Positions 35,050-46,017 of a stretch of 64,000 nt of DNA are shown here, piece by piece. The notes below the pieces were generated by a model. It made no database searches. It saw only the letters and a program-made list of their open reading frames with translations, and was not told the origin of the DNA. Source of the DNA: Amaurobius ferox (taxonomy: Eukaryota; Arthropoda; Arachnida; Araneae; Amaurobiidae); NCBI GenBank assembly GCA_951213105.1, contig OX578152.1, positions 74,917,180 through 74,981,179 of the forward strand, given 5' to 3'. Made by a program: the position numbers and the translations under genes. Each line of letters starts with the position of its first letter. Position 1 is the first letter of the stretch.

Positions 35050-35220
35050 TTTCTATAGAAATTTTTATTACCGAAATGTAACCATTATTTCGAGTGGTAT
35101 GAAAAATATTCAACAGGTCCAGCTTTTAAGAAATTGTATATATTCCTTAAATTTGTTGACTTCTGAAACTGAATGTTTAAACTTTGTTGATAGGTGCTCA
35201 ATATAAGGGACCTCACAGCC
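35050..35220 (+). repeat. Left arm of an inverted repeat enclosing a Tc1 element
   Basis: GAGTGGTATGAAAAATATTC, GTCCAGCTTTTAAGAAATTG, GTTGACTTCTGAAACTGAAT and TAAGGGACCT here are all present inverted at 37373-37550. The pair probably represents the long terminal inverted repeats of an older DNA element. Confidence 0.88.
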
Positions 35221-35351
35221 ATGGAGAATATATTAATTGCATGCATAAACTAATTTTTTCAAGGGCTAATCATTTCTTCGTGAAAAACAGAGATGAATAA
35301 TATCATAGTGAAATTATTTTGGATGAAAACGTAATTGAAAACTTTGAGTCA

Positions 35352-35506
35352 GGTACTATAATTGCTGTTACTGAGGACCTCACTATAATTGTTGTTACTG
35401 AGGACCTCACTATATTATTGTTACTGATGATCTCACTATAATTGTTGTTACTTAGGGCCTCACTATAATTGTTGTTATTAAGGAGCTCACTATAAATGTT
35501 ATTAAA
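35352..35506. repeat. 27-bp tandem repeat
   Basis: Five to six units carry CTCACTATAATTGTTGTTACT, starting near 35381, 35408, 35434 and 35461. Confidence 0.85.
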
Positions 35507-35565
35507 GAGGATTTTGAAAAAATTATATTTTGTTAAACCAATTGTGTATGTTATCTTAGCGTTTA

Positions 35566-37050
35566 TACACTCTTTTGAAAAAAAATAAAATAAATAAAAA
35601 AAATAAAAAATAAAAAAATAAAAAATAAAAAATAAAAATAAAAAAACACGAAGCACCAAGAAGAAAGTGACTAATTTTATTGAAATTAAATATGCGTACA
35701 GCTCATACATACGTAATGAAATGATTACAAAATCAAGGTCGCAGGACCCATCAATAGTTGGCAATTGCACATTGAATTTTCATATCAGTAATTGATGAAC
35801 CTCCCTTGACGGCAATGCATGCTTGTATACGTCTAAGGAGTGATAAAGTTTCCTAATATCACCCTGCGATACATTCTGCCAGGTATTCCTCAATTGTTGC
35901 TCCAGATCTGCTACATTTCGGGGTGCCCGAATCTGAAGACCTACGATGTCCCATACATGCTCGATTGGCGAAAGGTCTGGCGACCGTGCTGGTCAAGGAA
36001 TAGTATCAACAGCACGGAGACAGTCCACAGATATCCGAGCCGTATTTGGCGTAGCATTATCTTGTTGGAAAATGGCCCCAGAATAACTTGCCATGAAAGG
36101 TAACGCAAACGGCCTCAGGATTTCATCAACATATAGTTGAGCTGTTAAAGTTGCAATCAGGATGACTAGGGGCGACCTGCTGTCGTAAGAGATAGCACCC
36201 AATACCATCGCACCAGGGGTAATGGCTGTGTGCCTGTGTAAAACAAAGGCTGATTGGGACCGCTGGCCCTGGCTGGCGCTTCCACACATGTACCCGATGG
36301 TCATCTGCTAAAAGACTGAAGCGTGATTCATCGCTAAACACTATGCGATGCCAGTCTGTTGGCAGCCATGATGCTCGGCTACGACACCACTCCAAACGAC
36401 TCTGTCGATGTTGTGGGGTTATGAGCAGACGTCTTAAAGGCCGCCGTGGATGTAACCCCGCCTTAGTCAAGCGCCGTGAGATGGTAGAAGGTACCACGGG
36501 TGGTATGGAAGAGGCTGTAGCACGTTGGATGGCGGATAATGATGCCGTTGAGCCAGTTCGTGCCTGTCGCACAATCATCAGATCTTGCCTCTCATTCGTG
36601 CACCTTGATCTTCCAGAGCTTTCATTTCGCCGATGAGTTCCTTGCAGCAACCATTACTGCCAGCACCTTTGCACAGCAGTATCCGTTCGGTGCAGGTGGC
36701 GGCCTATTGCTCGGTATGACCAGCCAGCTTCACGCATCCCGACTATACGATCACGTTCGAACTCGTCTAATTGCTTAAAAGGTCTTCGGCAACGTCGTAA
36801 TGGCATTATTGGCTGTGTTTCCACGGAATTGCAACGCCGATAACGAGCAAAGATGCACCGTCCACATTTTTAACCTGTTTTATAGGATGCTAGTCGCGCA
36901 GTAGAAACGCGCGCTATGTACCGAAGTTAACACTCATTGGCCTTGCAAATTTAATCATTTACATACTTGGTATAAAGGAATTTACATGGAAAGTTTGAGA
37001 TGATCGGATTTCTTTTTAAGGGTGCTTCGTTTTGTTCGCAAAAGAGTGTA
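35566..37050 (-). mobile_element. Tc1-like element, full length, inactive
   Basis: The left end TACACTCTTTTG and right end CAAAAGAGTGTA form the terminal inverted repeat. Further inside, ACGAAGCACC (left, near 35646) and GGTGCTTCGT (right, 37021) also pair. TA lies at both ends. An A-rich AAAAT/AAATA tract (about 35578-35645) has expanded within the left repeat. The element encodes a broken transposase on the minus strand and lies inside the inverted repeat 35050-35220 / 37373-37550. Confidence 0.93.
35751..36806 (-). pseudogene. Tc1-like transposase, broken
   Basis: The start codon is at 36806 (MPLRRCRRPFKQLDEFERDR, then AGWSYRAIGRHL, a helix-turn-helix region). A stop occurs at CWQ*W near 36654. 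The frame continues with GTHRRNESSGRSR, the linker ISRRLTKAGLHPRRPLRRLL and the first catalytic block RIVFSDESRF. After a frameshift near 36240-36300, WGAISY-like and then IFQQDNATPNTAR (second aspartate) follow. Another shift leads to PARSPDLSPIEHVWD (third acidic residue). A last frameshift near 35850 precedes IQACIAVKGGSSITDMKI and the terminal stop at 35751. About 352 codons span the region, as expected for a full Tc1 transposase. All DDE positions are visible, but the frame is broken in at least four places. Confidence 0.93.
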
Positions 37051-37372
37051 TTTTATTACATGCATTTTGTTTTACTTTCACCCCTGCAATGTCACCAAAG
37101 AATGACATTGTCGTTGAGATGATTTTTCTTTTCCGTAATCTGGAGAGATGTCAACAAATTATAAATTTACCGTGTCATTGATTGGTTCACTTGTTGATCT
37201 TTTAAACCCACTTGATATATTAGTACATCATCATCTGTGAGATATACTAGACTCACACTATTAGACTTATTATGGAACATAATGTCAGAGAGCTTCAAAT
37301 AGGGGTAATTTTTAACCCCTTCTCTCTCAGGATTTTCACTATATCAGAATGTCATGTTTTAGCAACATTAAT

Positions 37373-37550
37373 TCAGTCAGGTCCCTTATATTTTTAAGCA
37401 CCTATCCACAAAATTTAAACATTCAGTTTCAGAAGTCAACAACTTTATGGGATATATACAATTTCTTAAAAGCTGGACCTGTTGATTTTTTTTTTCATAC
37501 CACTCGGAATAATAGGCTGGTAATTATAGGAAGAAAAATATTAATATTGG
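37373..37550 (-). repeat. Right arm of the inverted repeat enclosing Tc1
   Basis: Inverted counterpart of 35050-35220 with scattered differences: AGGTCCCTTATA, ATTCAGTTTCAGAAGTCAAC, TTCTTAAAAGCTGGACCTGT and CATACCACTC. Confidence 0.88.
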
Positions 37551-37778
37551 AATAATTGAAAGACGGACATATCGAAGGACAGGACCAACCAAAAAAGGAG
37601 GTTGTCAGAATTTAAAAGATGAAAATAAAGACATTCCAAGCTGAAAAAAAAAACAAGGACAGTCTTGTTAAGATTGATATTCTTATAATAATATCTTAGT
37701 AGGATGTTATTCAGATGTCCTAATGTAAAATATTATTTTTAAATCTTCGGATAATGAATGTAAAAAGCCTTCAAAACT
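37551..37778. other. AT-rich unassigned stretch
   Basis: No feature was recognised here. Confidence 0.3.
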
Positions 37779-38555
37779 AAAAATCTGATGTGAGCAACAC
37801 ATGACTTTCCTTATAAAATGCAATGAATTTATTACTTTTACAGTAAAAAAAAATAGGTTTTTCTTATAGTAGATGCTTATACTTTTTCCAAGATATTAAA
37901 TTTTCGAGAATTAGTCGTCATTTTCATTGATTTAGCGTCATTTTAATCTATTTGGCAAGATTTTCGTTAATTTGGCAACATCTCAAAAAATCGCCAAGTT
38001 GGCAACCTTCCATCAAATTCGTCGCCAAAATCTCGCCAAGCGTTATGGACGGAGAAATAAGTTATTCTTATAGCAAATAAATGACTATTACCGTTCAAAT
38101 ACAAAAGTACTATTCAAAGTTTCTTTTCTCATGAATGGAACGAGCTAGATTCACGAGAATGAAGTCACCCAATTTATCGTATGATATTACATATGAAAAG
38201 TGAACATGTTTCTCCACAGTTAATATTTTTTTTAATTTATGGGATTTTTTGATAAATTTATTTGAAAAATATGCAATATCTCGAGAACGGTTTATGCTAG
38301 CTAGCGTTCCAAAGTTTATGTCAATCGTTTTCTAAGGGGAAATTACATAAGAAATGTCAATTTGCGTAACTTTATTAAAAATTTTGATTTTTTGATGATT
38401 TTTTCAAAATTACACTCGAAAATTTAGGACGGTTCTGTGCATTAGATTACGTTTAAAAACAATAGGCTTCCAATATTTACGGATTGTGATTTGTGTACCA
38501 AATTTCATTCGAATCGCTCCATTTGTTCGTGAGATATCGTCTCCACAGACTCACT

Positions 38556-38607
<52 letters not shown>

Positions 38608-38737
38608 TCACCTCAAAAATGTTTGATTCGTGATCAGGGATGCTTGAAACGTGCTCTCCCGTTAAAAACTCGAATTCGAATTTTCGACCCCGTCACAATA
38701 CTTTCCTTATACATTATGTATATAAGTAAAGTAAAAA
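37779..38737 (+). mobile_element. HER-A1 element
   Basis: The 5' end is AAATCTGATGTGAGCAACAC with the subterminal ACTTTCCTTATAAAATGC. The TTGGCAAGATTTTCGTTAAT and GAATGGAACGAGCTAGATTC blocks follow. A CA tract of about 42 bp (38561-38602) precedes the 3' hairpin ACTTTCCTTATA ... TATAAGTAAAGT and AAAAA. Confidence 0.94.
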
Positions 38738-39207
38738 GATTGTGGCTGTGTACTACACCGGGTGGTTTTGATAACACACAGTTCTTTAAATGACACTTAT
38801 TTTACAAAATATTATTCCCGCCAAAGCCACCGAATTTAAGGCTCCTAAATATGCAGGCTGACGCAGCCGCAATTTTGATTCCAACTGGTCCAGTCAGTTA
38901 TCGTCTGCATGTACTATTTCAATTGCTCTCGCACATTACATAGATGTTATTTGATGCGCAATTTAGCTGTAAAATAGGTGCATCTGCTTTCAAAAAATTG
39001 TACCAATCATTCAGGGAAGTAGTCTCCAATGCTTTTATTTCCTCGAAAATTTGAAAAAAAGATGAGAACGTAAACCTCTTTTCGCCATATACAACCATCG
39101 CTTCAACTGGAGTCAGATGGCTGCTGTTGCGTCAGTGGATTTTTTCAAAAATTCATCAATTAAGATATTTTTGTTGGGGTACGATAGTTTGACTATATTT
39201 TTGAGGG
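38738..39207. other. Unassigned stretch
   Basis: It is slightly less AT-rich than its surroundings. No open frame, RNA motif or repeat relative was seen. Confidence 0.35.
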
Positions 39208-39794
39208 ATGTAATATTATGCGATATATTTGTTAACATCATTCTCGTGAATCTAGCTCCTTCCATTCACGAGAGAAAATACTTTGAGTAACAGTTTTGAA
39301 TTTCAACGCCTAACAATTCGCTATCAGTCAGTTTTATATAAGAAATGCTCATCTCTCCATTCGTCTATCTAAATATATCGCCAAGCGTTATTGTTTGGCG
39401 ATAAATTTGGTGAACTTGGGTCTCGTTTTGCGACATATCGCCAACTTGACAATATTTCGCCACAGATTGGCGAAATTATCGTCATAATTGCAAAAATGAT
39501 GTTAAGTTAACGAAAATAACTTCAAATTGATGAATTAATTATTCAAATATTTTAATATATGGACTCTATTACTTATTACAGATGCTATCAGTATTGATAA
39601 TTGTTCATTTACAGTTGGATCAAATATAAGTTAATTAAATTGTTTTAAATGTTGTCATCTGGAAAAGCGCCAAATCTACAATTCAACATTAAGAACATGA
39701 CATGTATATTATGCATCATTTTTTCACTGTGAAAGAAGTAAATTCATTGCATTATACTGAGAAAGTCATGCGCTGCCCATGTCAGATTTTTTTT
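39208..39794 (-). mobile_element. HER-A1 element, 3'-truncated
   Basis: It starts inside the element at GATGTAATATTATGCGAT and runs through the TTGGCGATAAATTTGG block. It ends with GTCATGCGCTGCCCATGTCA and GATTTTT, the inverted 5' terminus. The 3' hairpin half is missing. Confidence 0.82.
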
Positions 39795-39888
39795 GCATTT
39801 AGATCATGCAATGTATAAATATACATCTTTAGAAATTTTTATATATAAAATGTTCTATTCCATAATTATGTTCCTGCTTCCTTTTAAA

Positions 39889-41395
39889 TATGTTATTGAA
39901 TAATAAAAGCTATGTTCAATCTGTTTGTCCTTAAAGAAATACTTGACAATTCTTTTCTAAAGAAATACTTCTTAATATTTTCTTTTCTTAAAGAAATACT
40001 TGACAATTCTATCCATTTTAATTAATCAGACAGACAGATTTTCAATTTTATTTATATGGATAAGGAACGGGCACATGCAGCTTTGGAGTTAAAACAAGAT
40101 CAAATTATCAAATTTCTTTATGAATGATAACTAAAAGAAATGATTCTAAAAAAAATCTGATGTGGGCAACACATGACTTTCCTTATATAATGTAATGAAT
40201 TTACTACTTTTACAGTAAAAAAATAGGTTTTTCTTATAGTAGATACTAATATTCTTTCCAAGATATTGAATTTTCGACAATTAGTCGTGATTTTCATTGA
40301 TTTAGCGTCATTTTTATCCATTTGGCGAGATTTTCGTTAATTTGGCAACATATCAAAAAGTCGCCAAGTTGGCGACATTCCGTCACATTCGTCGCCAAAA
40401 TGTCGCCAAGCATTATGGACGAAGAAATAAGTTGTTCTTACAGCAGAAAAATGACTATTGGCGTTCAAATACAAAAGTATTACTCAAAGTATCTTTTTTC
40501 TTGAATGGAATGAGCTAGATCCACGAGAATGATGTCACTCAATTTATCGTATTGTATTACATATGAAAAGTGAACATGTTTCTCAATAGGAAATATATTT
40601 TTTTTATTTTATATGACTTTTTGATAATTTTTTTGAAAAATGTGCAATATCTCGAGAACGGTTTGTGTTAGCGTTCTAAAATTTATGCCAATCGTTTTCT
40701 AATGAAAAATTACATAAGAAATGTCTATTTGCGTAACTTTATTATTGGTTTTGATTTTTTGACAAATTTTTCAAAATTTCATCCGAAAATTTAGGGGGGT
40801 TCTGAACATTCGATTACGTATAAAAACAATAGACTTCCAGTGTTTACAGATTGTGATTTTTGTACCAAATTTGGTTCGAATCGGTCCATTCGTTCGTCAG
40901 TTATCGTCTCCACAGGCCCACTGACACACACACACACACACACAGACATCACTTCAAAAATGTTTGATTCGTGATCAGGGATGCTTGAAACGTGCTCTCC
41001 CGTCGAAAACTCGAATTCGAATTTTCGAGCCCGTCACAATACTTTCCTTATACATTATGTATATAAGGAAAGTAATAAAATTGCACGTTTTAGTAACAGA
41101 TAATTTTATTCAATTTTTTCAGGAGAATAACGATTTGAAACTTTGATATTTCGAATTCAAAACATATTTATCACTCGCAGTTTTTATTTGTGAGTATTTA
41201 TTTTCCATTTTCCGTTCCCAAGAGCCCAAAAAACTTGATTAAATATTTGTAGCTTGAGCCATGAAAGTATATAGTCAATTTTAAAATGAAATTACAATTC
41301 CCACAATATAAATATATAATATGCATATGAATAAGCATATATAATTCTCAATTTCCGCACTTAAGAAGGGTGTACAAGTATAAATTTTAGTCGTT
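39889..41395 (+). repeat. Duplicated block F, copy 2, split by HER-A1
   Basis: Colinear with 33925-34430 on both sides of the HER-A1 at 40147-41075. The left part ends TATGAATGATAAC ... GATTCTAAA. The right part resumes near ACGTTTTAGTAACAGATAAT. It contains a small extra duplication of AAAGAAATACTTGACAATTC near 39936 and 39990. Confidence 0.85.
40147..41075 (+). mobile_element. HER-A1 element, best-preserved copy
   Basis: The 5' end is AAAAATCTGATGTGGGCAAC. The subterminal motif ACTTTCCTTATATA is at 40176-40189. The 3' hairpin, ACTTTCCTTATA (41041-41052), loop CATTATGTA, TATAAGGAAAGT (41062-41073), has a perfect 12-bp stem. The interior contains inverted TTGGCGA/TCGCCAA motifs (40321-40410), the blocks GATCCACGAGAATGATGTCA and ATCTCGAGAACGG, a CA tract (40925-40944) and GTCGAAAACTCGAATTCGAA. 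It has no open frame of note, so it is non-autonomous. Confidence 0.95.
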
Positions 41396-42109
41396 TACAT
41401 TTTATCACTTTACTATTACTTCATATTATTAAAATAGAATGGTTTTTTATACACGAATAGGAAAATATTCAACAACTAGAATTACGTAATCCAGTGATAG
41501 ATTAATAGAAGTGAACAATGCGCAAAGAAGTATTTCCTCTATTCGTGAGAGAAAAAAAACGTGAATAAAAGAAAGGAATAGCAATCAACTGTACCCAAAT
41601 TAACAACACGCATAAGGGTCCTCTCAATCTTTATAAACAGCATTGTTTCTGAATTGCAATTGCAAAAGTATCTATATCCAAAGCAAAAAAAATCATTATC
41701 ATTCAACTGAATAAGACAGAGTGGTTAAGGGATCAATTACAGATCCCAAACTTCTGAAGGTAGAAACTTGAAACTTTGTATATACGTAAGACTTGACCTA
41801 TAATTAATGAGAAAAATCTAAAATCTTTGTTCCAAAAATTTATAAACCGAAAAATTATTTGTTCTAATGTTCTTCTAACTTGTAGAGTTCTGAGCCTCGA
41901 TCGGGCTCCACTGTAACTCAGAGATCTGATCAACACATTCAAGGCGAAGCCGATTTTGATACACTTTCCGGAGAGCACTCAGCGGATGTTTCACAGTACG
42001 AAGTATAGACAGAAGATTACGCGCTCAACGCAATAGAGAATCTATATCACTTTATGGTTAGAATGTTTCAATAATATACGCTGAAGAAGTGTAAGTGTAC
42101 ATTTTATGT
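41396..42109. other. Unassigned stretch
   Basis: No element ends or coding evidence were found. An 81-codon reverse frame (41733-41978) lacks recognisable motifs. Confidence 0.35.
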
Positions 42110-42688
42110 TACTAGGGAGTCCCGCCCTCTACTCGCTACGCTCACCAACCTCCGTAACTTACTTCACGAATCGGGAGGCTCCGCCTCCTACTGTAACGCT
42201 CGCTAAGGTTGCTTCGCGAGCACTTTCGTGCCACCTGCTACGCAATCGCAATACACAAATCGGTACCGTCCTTGTTAACTGACATTCAACAGTCCTAGAA
42301 CTCGCTTCGCTAGCTCTTCCAATCTGGACGACACATACGACCGCCTACGTGGCCCATGCTCGCTGACGTGACTCGTGAATCGAGTCACGAGGCTAATGAG
42401 CGGCAGCCGATTGGGCGGGGGGCGGGATTCTGCGAGCGTCAGCGAGCATGGGACACGTAGACTGTCGTATGCGCCGTCCAGATTGGAAAAACTAGTGAAG
42501 CGAATTTTAGGGCTGGTGAATGTAAGTTAGCATGGACGGTGCGCATTTGCGTATTAAGTCTGCGTAGCAGGCGGTACAAAAGTGCTCGTGAAGCAAGCAT
42601 TAGCTAGTAGGAGGCGAAGCCTCCCGACTCGCAAAGCCAGTTACGGGGATTTGCCAGCGTAGCAAGCAGGGGGCAGAGCCCCCTAGTA
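42110..42688. mobile_element. GC-rich foldback element, 579 bp
   Basis: The ends are TACTAGGGAGTCCCGCCCTC and GGGGGCAGAGCCCCCTAGTA. The arms mirror each other throughout: GGGAGGCTCCGCCTCCTA and TAGGAGGCGAAGCCTCCCGA; CAATCTGGACGACACATACG and CGTATGCGCCGTCCAGATTG; CCATGCTCGCTGACG and CGTCAGCGAGCATGG. The centre holds a small palindrome, CTCGTGAATCGAGTCACGAG. CTCGCTTCGCTAGC-type motifs recur in both arms. GC content is far above the surroundings. No coding sequence is present. Confidence 0.9.
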
Positions 42689-42814
42689 TATTACAATTTC
42701 GTAAGCGTATTTTAATGCTATATAAATTAAGTTTTGTAAGTGTACTTATTATATTTTATAAATTAATTTTATTAATAATATAAACACCTTGATTTATTTA
42801 TCTATCTATCTTTG

Positions 42815-43440
42815 GGTAACGCTTGACGAAAATTTTTGCGACGGATTTAGCAGGTTATCGCCAACTTGGCGACTTTTTTTTAACTCTGCGAAATTGACGA
42901 AAATATCGCCAAATCGGTAAAAATGACGCCAAAGTGATAAAATGACTCCAAATCAATGAAATTAATTGCGTTTTGAAAGGGAATAGTATTGTAAGGATGT
43001 TTCGATAGCGTTTGTCTGTTAAGTCCAACCACCCCATTTGGCGACAAATTTGGCGACTTTTTAATATGTCGCCAAATTTATCAAATGTCGCTAAATCGAT
43101 AAAAATGTCTGCAAATCGATGAAAATGTCGCCAAATTGATAAATATGTCGAAAAATAAATGAAATTAATTCTGTTTTGAAAGGGGATAGTATTGTAATGA
43201 TATTTCAGTAGCGTTTGCCTGTCAGTCCAACTTGGCGAAATTTTAAAATGTGTCAAAATTGAATAAAATATCATAAAAATTAACGAAAATGTCACCAAAT
43301 CGATGAAAATTTAATATCTTGGAAAGAATATAAGAATCTACTATAAGAAAAAAAACCATTTCTCTGTTCGTCCGTCCTTGACGTTTAGCAAAAATTTTGG
43401 CCGGATGTCGCAAATAACGCCAAATGGGAGGTAATACTTT
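42815..43440 (-). mobile_element. HER-A1 internal fragment, amplified
   Basis: Three successive copies of the TCGCCAACTTGGCGAC / AAATGACGCCAAA segment (near 42840, 43030 and 43220) are each followed by GATGAAATTAATT..GTTTTGAAAGGG or an equivalent. Both element ends are missing. Confidence 0.7.
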
Positions 43441-44404
43441 GAAAATTTTGAATTCCGTCATATGACAGATATACCTGCTGGTTTATAAGATTCGATAAAG
43501 TTAGTCCACAGAATCCAACGCCTGCTAAACGGAATGTTCAGTGTTGATTCTGAGGAAATTTGGCGTCAGTCCCCAATGTGGTAATATTCGAATTCAAGAA
43601 AAGTAGTATTCGTCAGTCTGTACTTAGAAATGTTTTTCTGTATCTACTTAAAACTATCTCTACTTAAAAAAGTTTATCTTAAATTTTCGGGACAGCAATG
43701 CTTTCTCTATGCAATAGTATGAGAAACTAGAAACAATTTAAAAGTGAGAACTACAACAAACAAAAGTCGGTTTTCGCCTCTTTATAAATGGAAAAAAAAT
43801 TGTTCTAAAGTACAAGAAATGGAAAAACTTCAAATCTTCGATAATAGAATTCGTTTTTAGTAAGAAGTAACACTGCGTCATCTTCTTTAGAAGGGATTTG
43901 GGATTTTGCTGTTTGATATTTCAAATTAAAAACTGTTTTTCATTCGACATTTTATTTTTGGACATTCCATCTCGAATATTTTGTTCGAAAACACCAAAAG
44001 ACTGACTTGATTGAATATATATCACTCTGAAATTTTGATTCTGAAAAGTTTCTAAAATTTTGATTTCCGTCTGTGTGTGTGCAAGATATGGATGCGATAA
44101 CTAATACATTTTATGTGGAGATACTTTATATGCAAAACTAGAACTAAATGGAATTTTTGTAACTCACAAGAATAGAAATACTGCTCACAAGAATAGAAAT
44201 ACTACTCACAAGAATGGAAATACATTGTGCTACTTACTAAACTACCCCTTCCATGTAAGAAATCGATTGAATGAACATTAGCGAATTTTATAAATTACAC
44301 CAACGCTATTTAGACGATGTAACATTGAGTAGTTTAATATGAAAATTTCAAACCTTATGTAAACTAAATTGGACACTACTGCCATCTGTTGTGAAAAACG
44401 TTTA
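43441..44404. other. AT-rich stretch with a 21-bp tandem repeat
   Basis: ACTCACAAGAATAGAAATACT is repeated three times at 44162-44223. Nothing else was recognised. Confidence 0.6.
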
Positions 44405-46017
44405 TATACTATAAGGAAAGTATTGTAACATGTTTGAAAATTCTAATGGAAGTTTTCGACGGAAGAGCACGTTTCAAGCATCCCTGAATACAAATCGAGC
44501 GTTTTTGGAATGATGTATTTGTGTATGTATGTTAGTGTGTGTGTGTATGTATGTATGATATTGTGAGTATGTATGTTATTGTGTGTGTATGAATGTTAGT
44601 ATATGCGTCTGTGAGTCTGTAGATGCGGTATTTTACGAATGAATGGAGCGTTTCAAACAAAATTTGGTACGATTATTACAATGAATGAATACTGTAACCC
44701 AATTGGTTTTAAATGTAATCGAATGTATAGAAAATCCCCTCTCCCCCCCCCCCCCCCATCCACATACACGCACACAAATTTGGAAAAAAATTTTGAAACA
44801 ATCATAAAAAATTATACTTTTAATAACGTTACATAAATAATCGTTTCTTATATAATTTTTCATTAGAAAACGAATGACATAAATTGTAGTACAATATGTA
44901 TAACCAACCATTCTCGATATATTGCTCTTTTTTCAATTAACTTTACAAAATAATTACATAAAATAAAAAAGATTTTAACTATCGTAAAATATGTTCCCTT
45001 TCCATATGTAGTATTATGCTGCAAATTTGTTAGCTTTCCTCTCGTAGATCTAGTTCGTTCCACTCACGAGAGAAAATATTTTTGTAATAGTTCTGTATTT
45101 TGCCCAGCAATTCGTCAACTGTCATTTATTTGTCTGTCTGTCCTTCTTTCTTTTGTCTGTCCATCTGTAATGCTTAGCGATAAATTTGGCAAAAATGTCA
45201 CCCACCTGCCGACTTTCTTTAAATATCGCCAAATTGACAGAAATGTTGCCAAATTGGCAGAAATGACCCTTAATTAACGAAAATGACGCCAAATTCATGA
45301 ATATTTATTACCTTGGAAAATGAAATTCAATTTATTTGATAATTCCTGTCGCTTTGGGAATAATTATTTTCTAGATTCAAAATATAGGGATTTTCACGGT
45401 TTGTGAGACAGGTACGTTTTGTTAGGGGATCTAGGGTGTCATAAATTAATTTCGTTTTTCAAGGGGTGATATAGTAACTAATTTTATATAAGAAGTCGTA
45501 TGAGAATTAATCAGTATGATGGGCTTAACGTCTAGTTTTTATAAGCCCATTTAGCAATGGCTAACAGTTGTGACAGTAACGAGATTATCTTTTCCAAATT
45601 AAACAACGAAATGTTAAATACAATATTGACATATGAAAAACATTACAAGAATTGTAATTTTAATTTTCGGGATTCTATTGATTGGAACTCATATCAATTA
45701 TTTTATATAATAAAATATTAGTTTCTAGTTATTATAATCGCATATATGAAATATATTGCTTAGTGGATGCAATCTATATTTCTAATATTCAAGTTAGATT
45801 TCCGCAAAATAAAAGTTAATTGGGATGTTTGAAATAATTTAACATGATGTCACACAGAAAAGGGACCCAAAAACATTAATGTAGAAATTCACAATGTAGA
45901 AATTCTAATAATATTGCGCCTGTTATCTTGTGCATCCTTATTAAAATGCGAAAGAAGCATTGTATTTAGTCGTTGCATTATGTAGAAAAGTCATGTACTG
46001 CCTACATCAGATTTTTT
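44405..46017 (-). mobile_element. HER-A1 element, long variant
   Basis: It starts near TATAAGGAAAGTATTGTAAC (half of the hairpin) and continues through GACGGAAGAGCACGTTTCAA, GT-rich tracts and AGAGAAAATATTTTTG. The TTGGCAAAAATGTCACC block follows. A longer 5' region includes TTAATTGGGATGTTTGAAAT and ends GTACTGCCTACATCAGATTT. Its extra part (45330-45960) is shared in pieces with 50470-50640, defining a long variant of A1. A poly-C run lies at 44745-44757. Confidence 0.8.

Noticed and set aside
35303..35770. 155-residue reverse open frame, the longest but one in the window
   Set aside because: It crosses a 27-bp tandem repeat, a Tc1 terminal repeat and an A-rich tract, giving runs of F, L and Y; not a protein.
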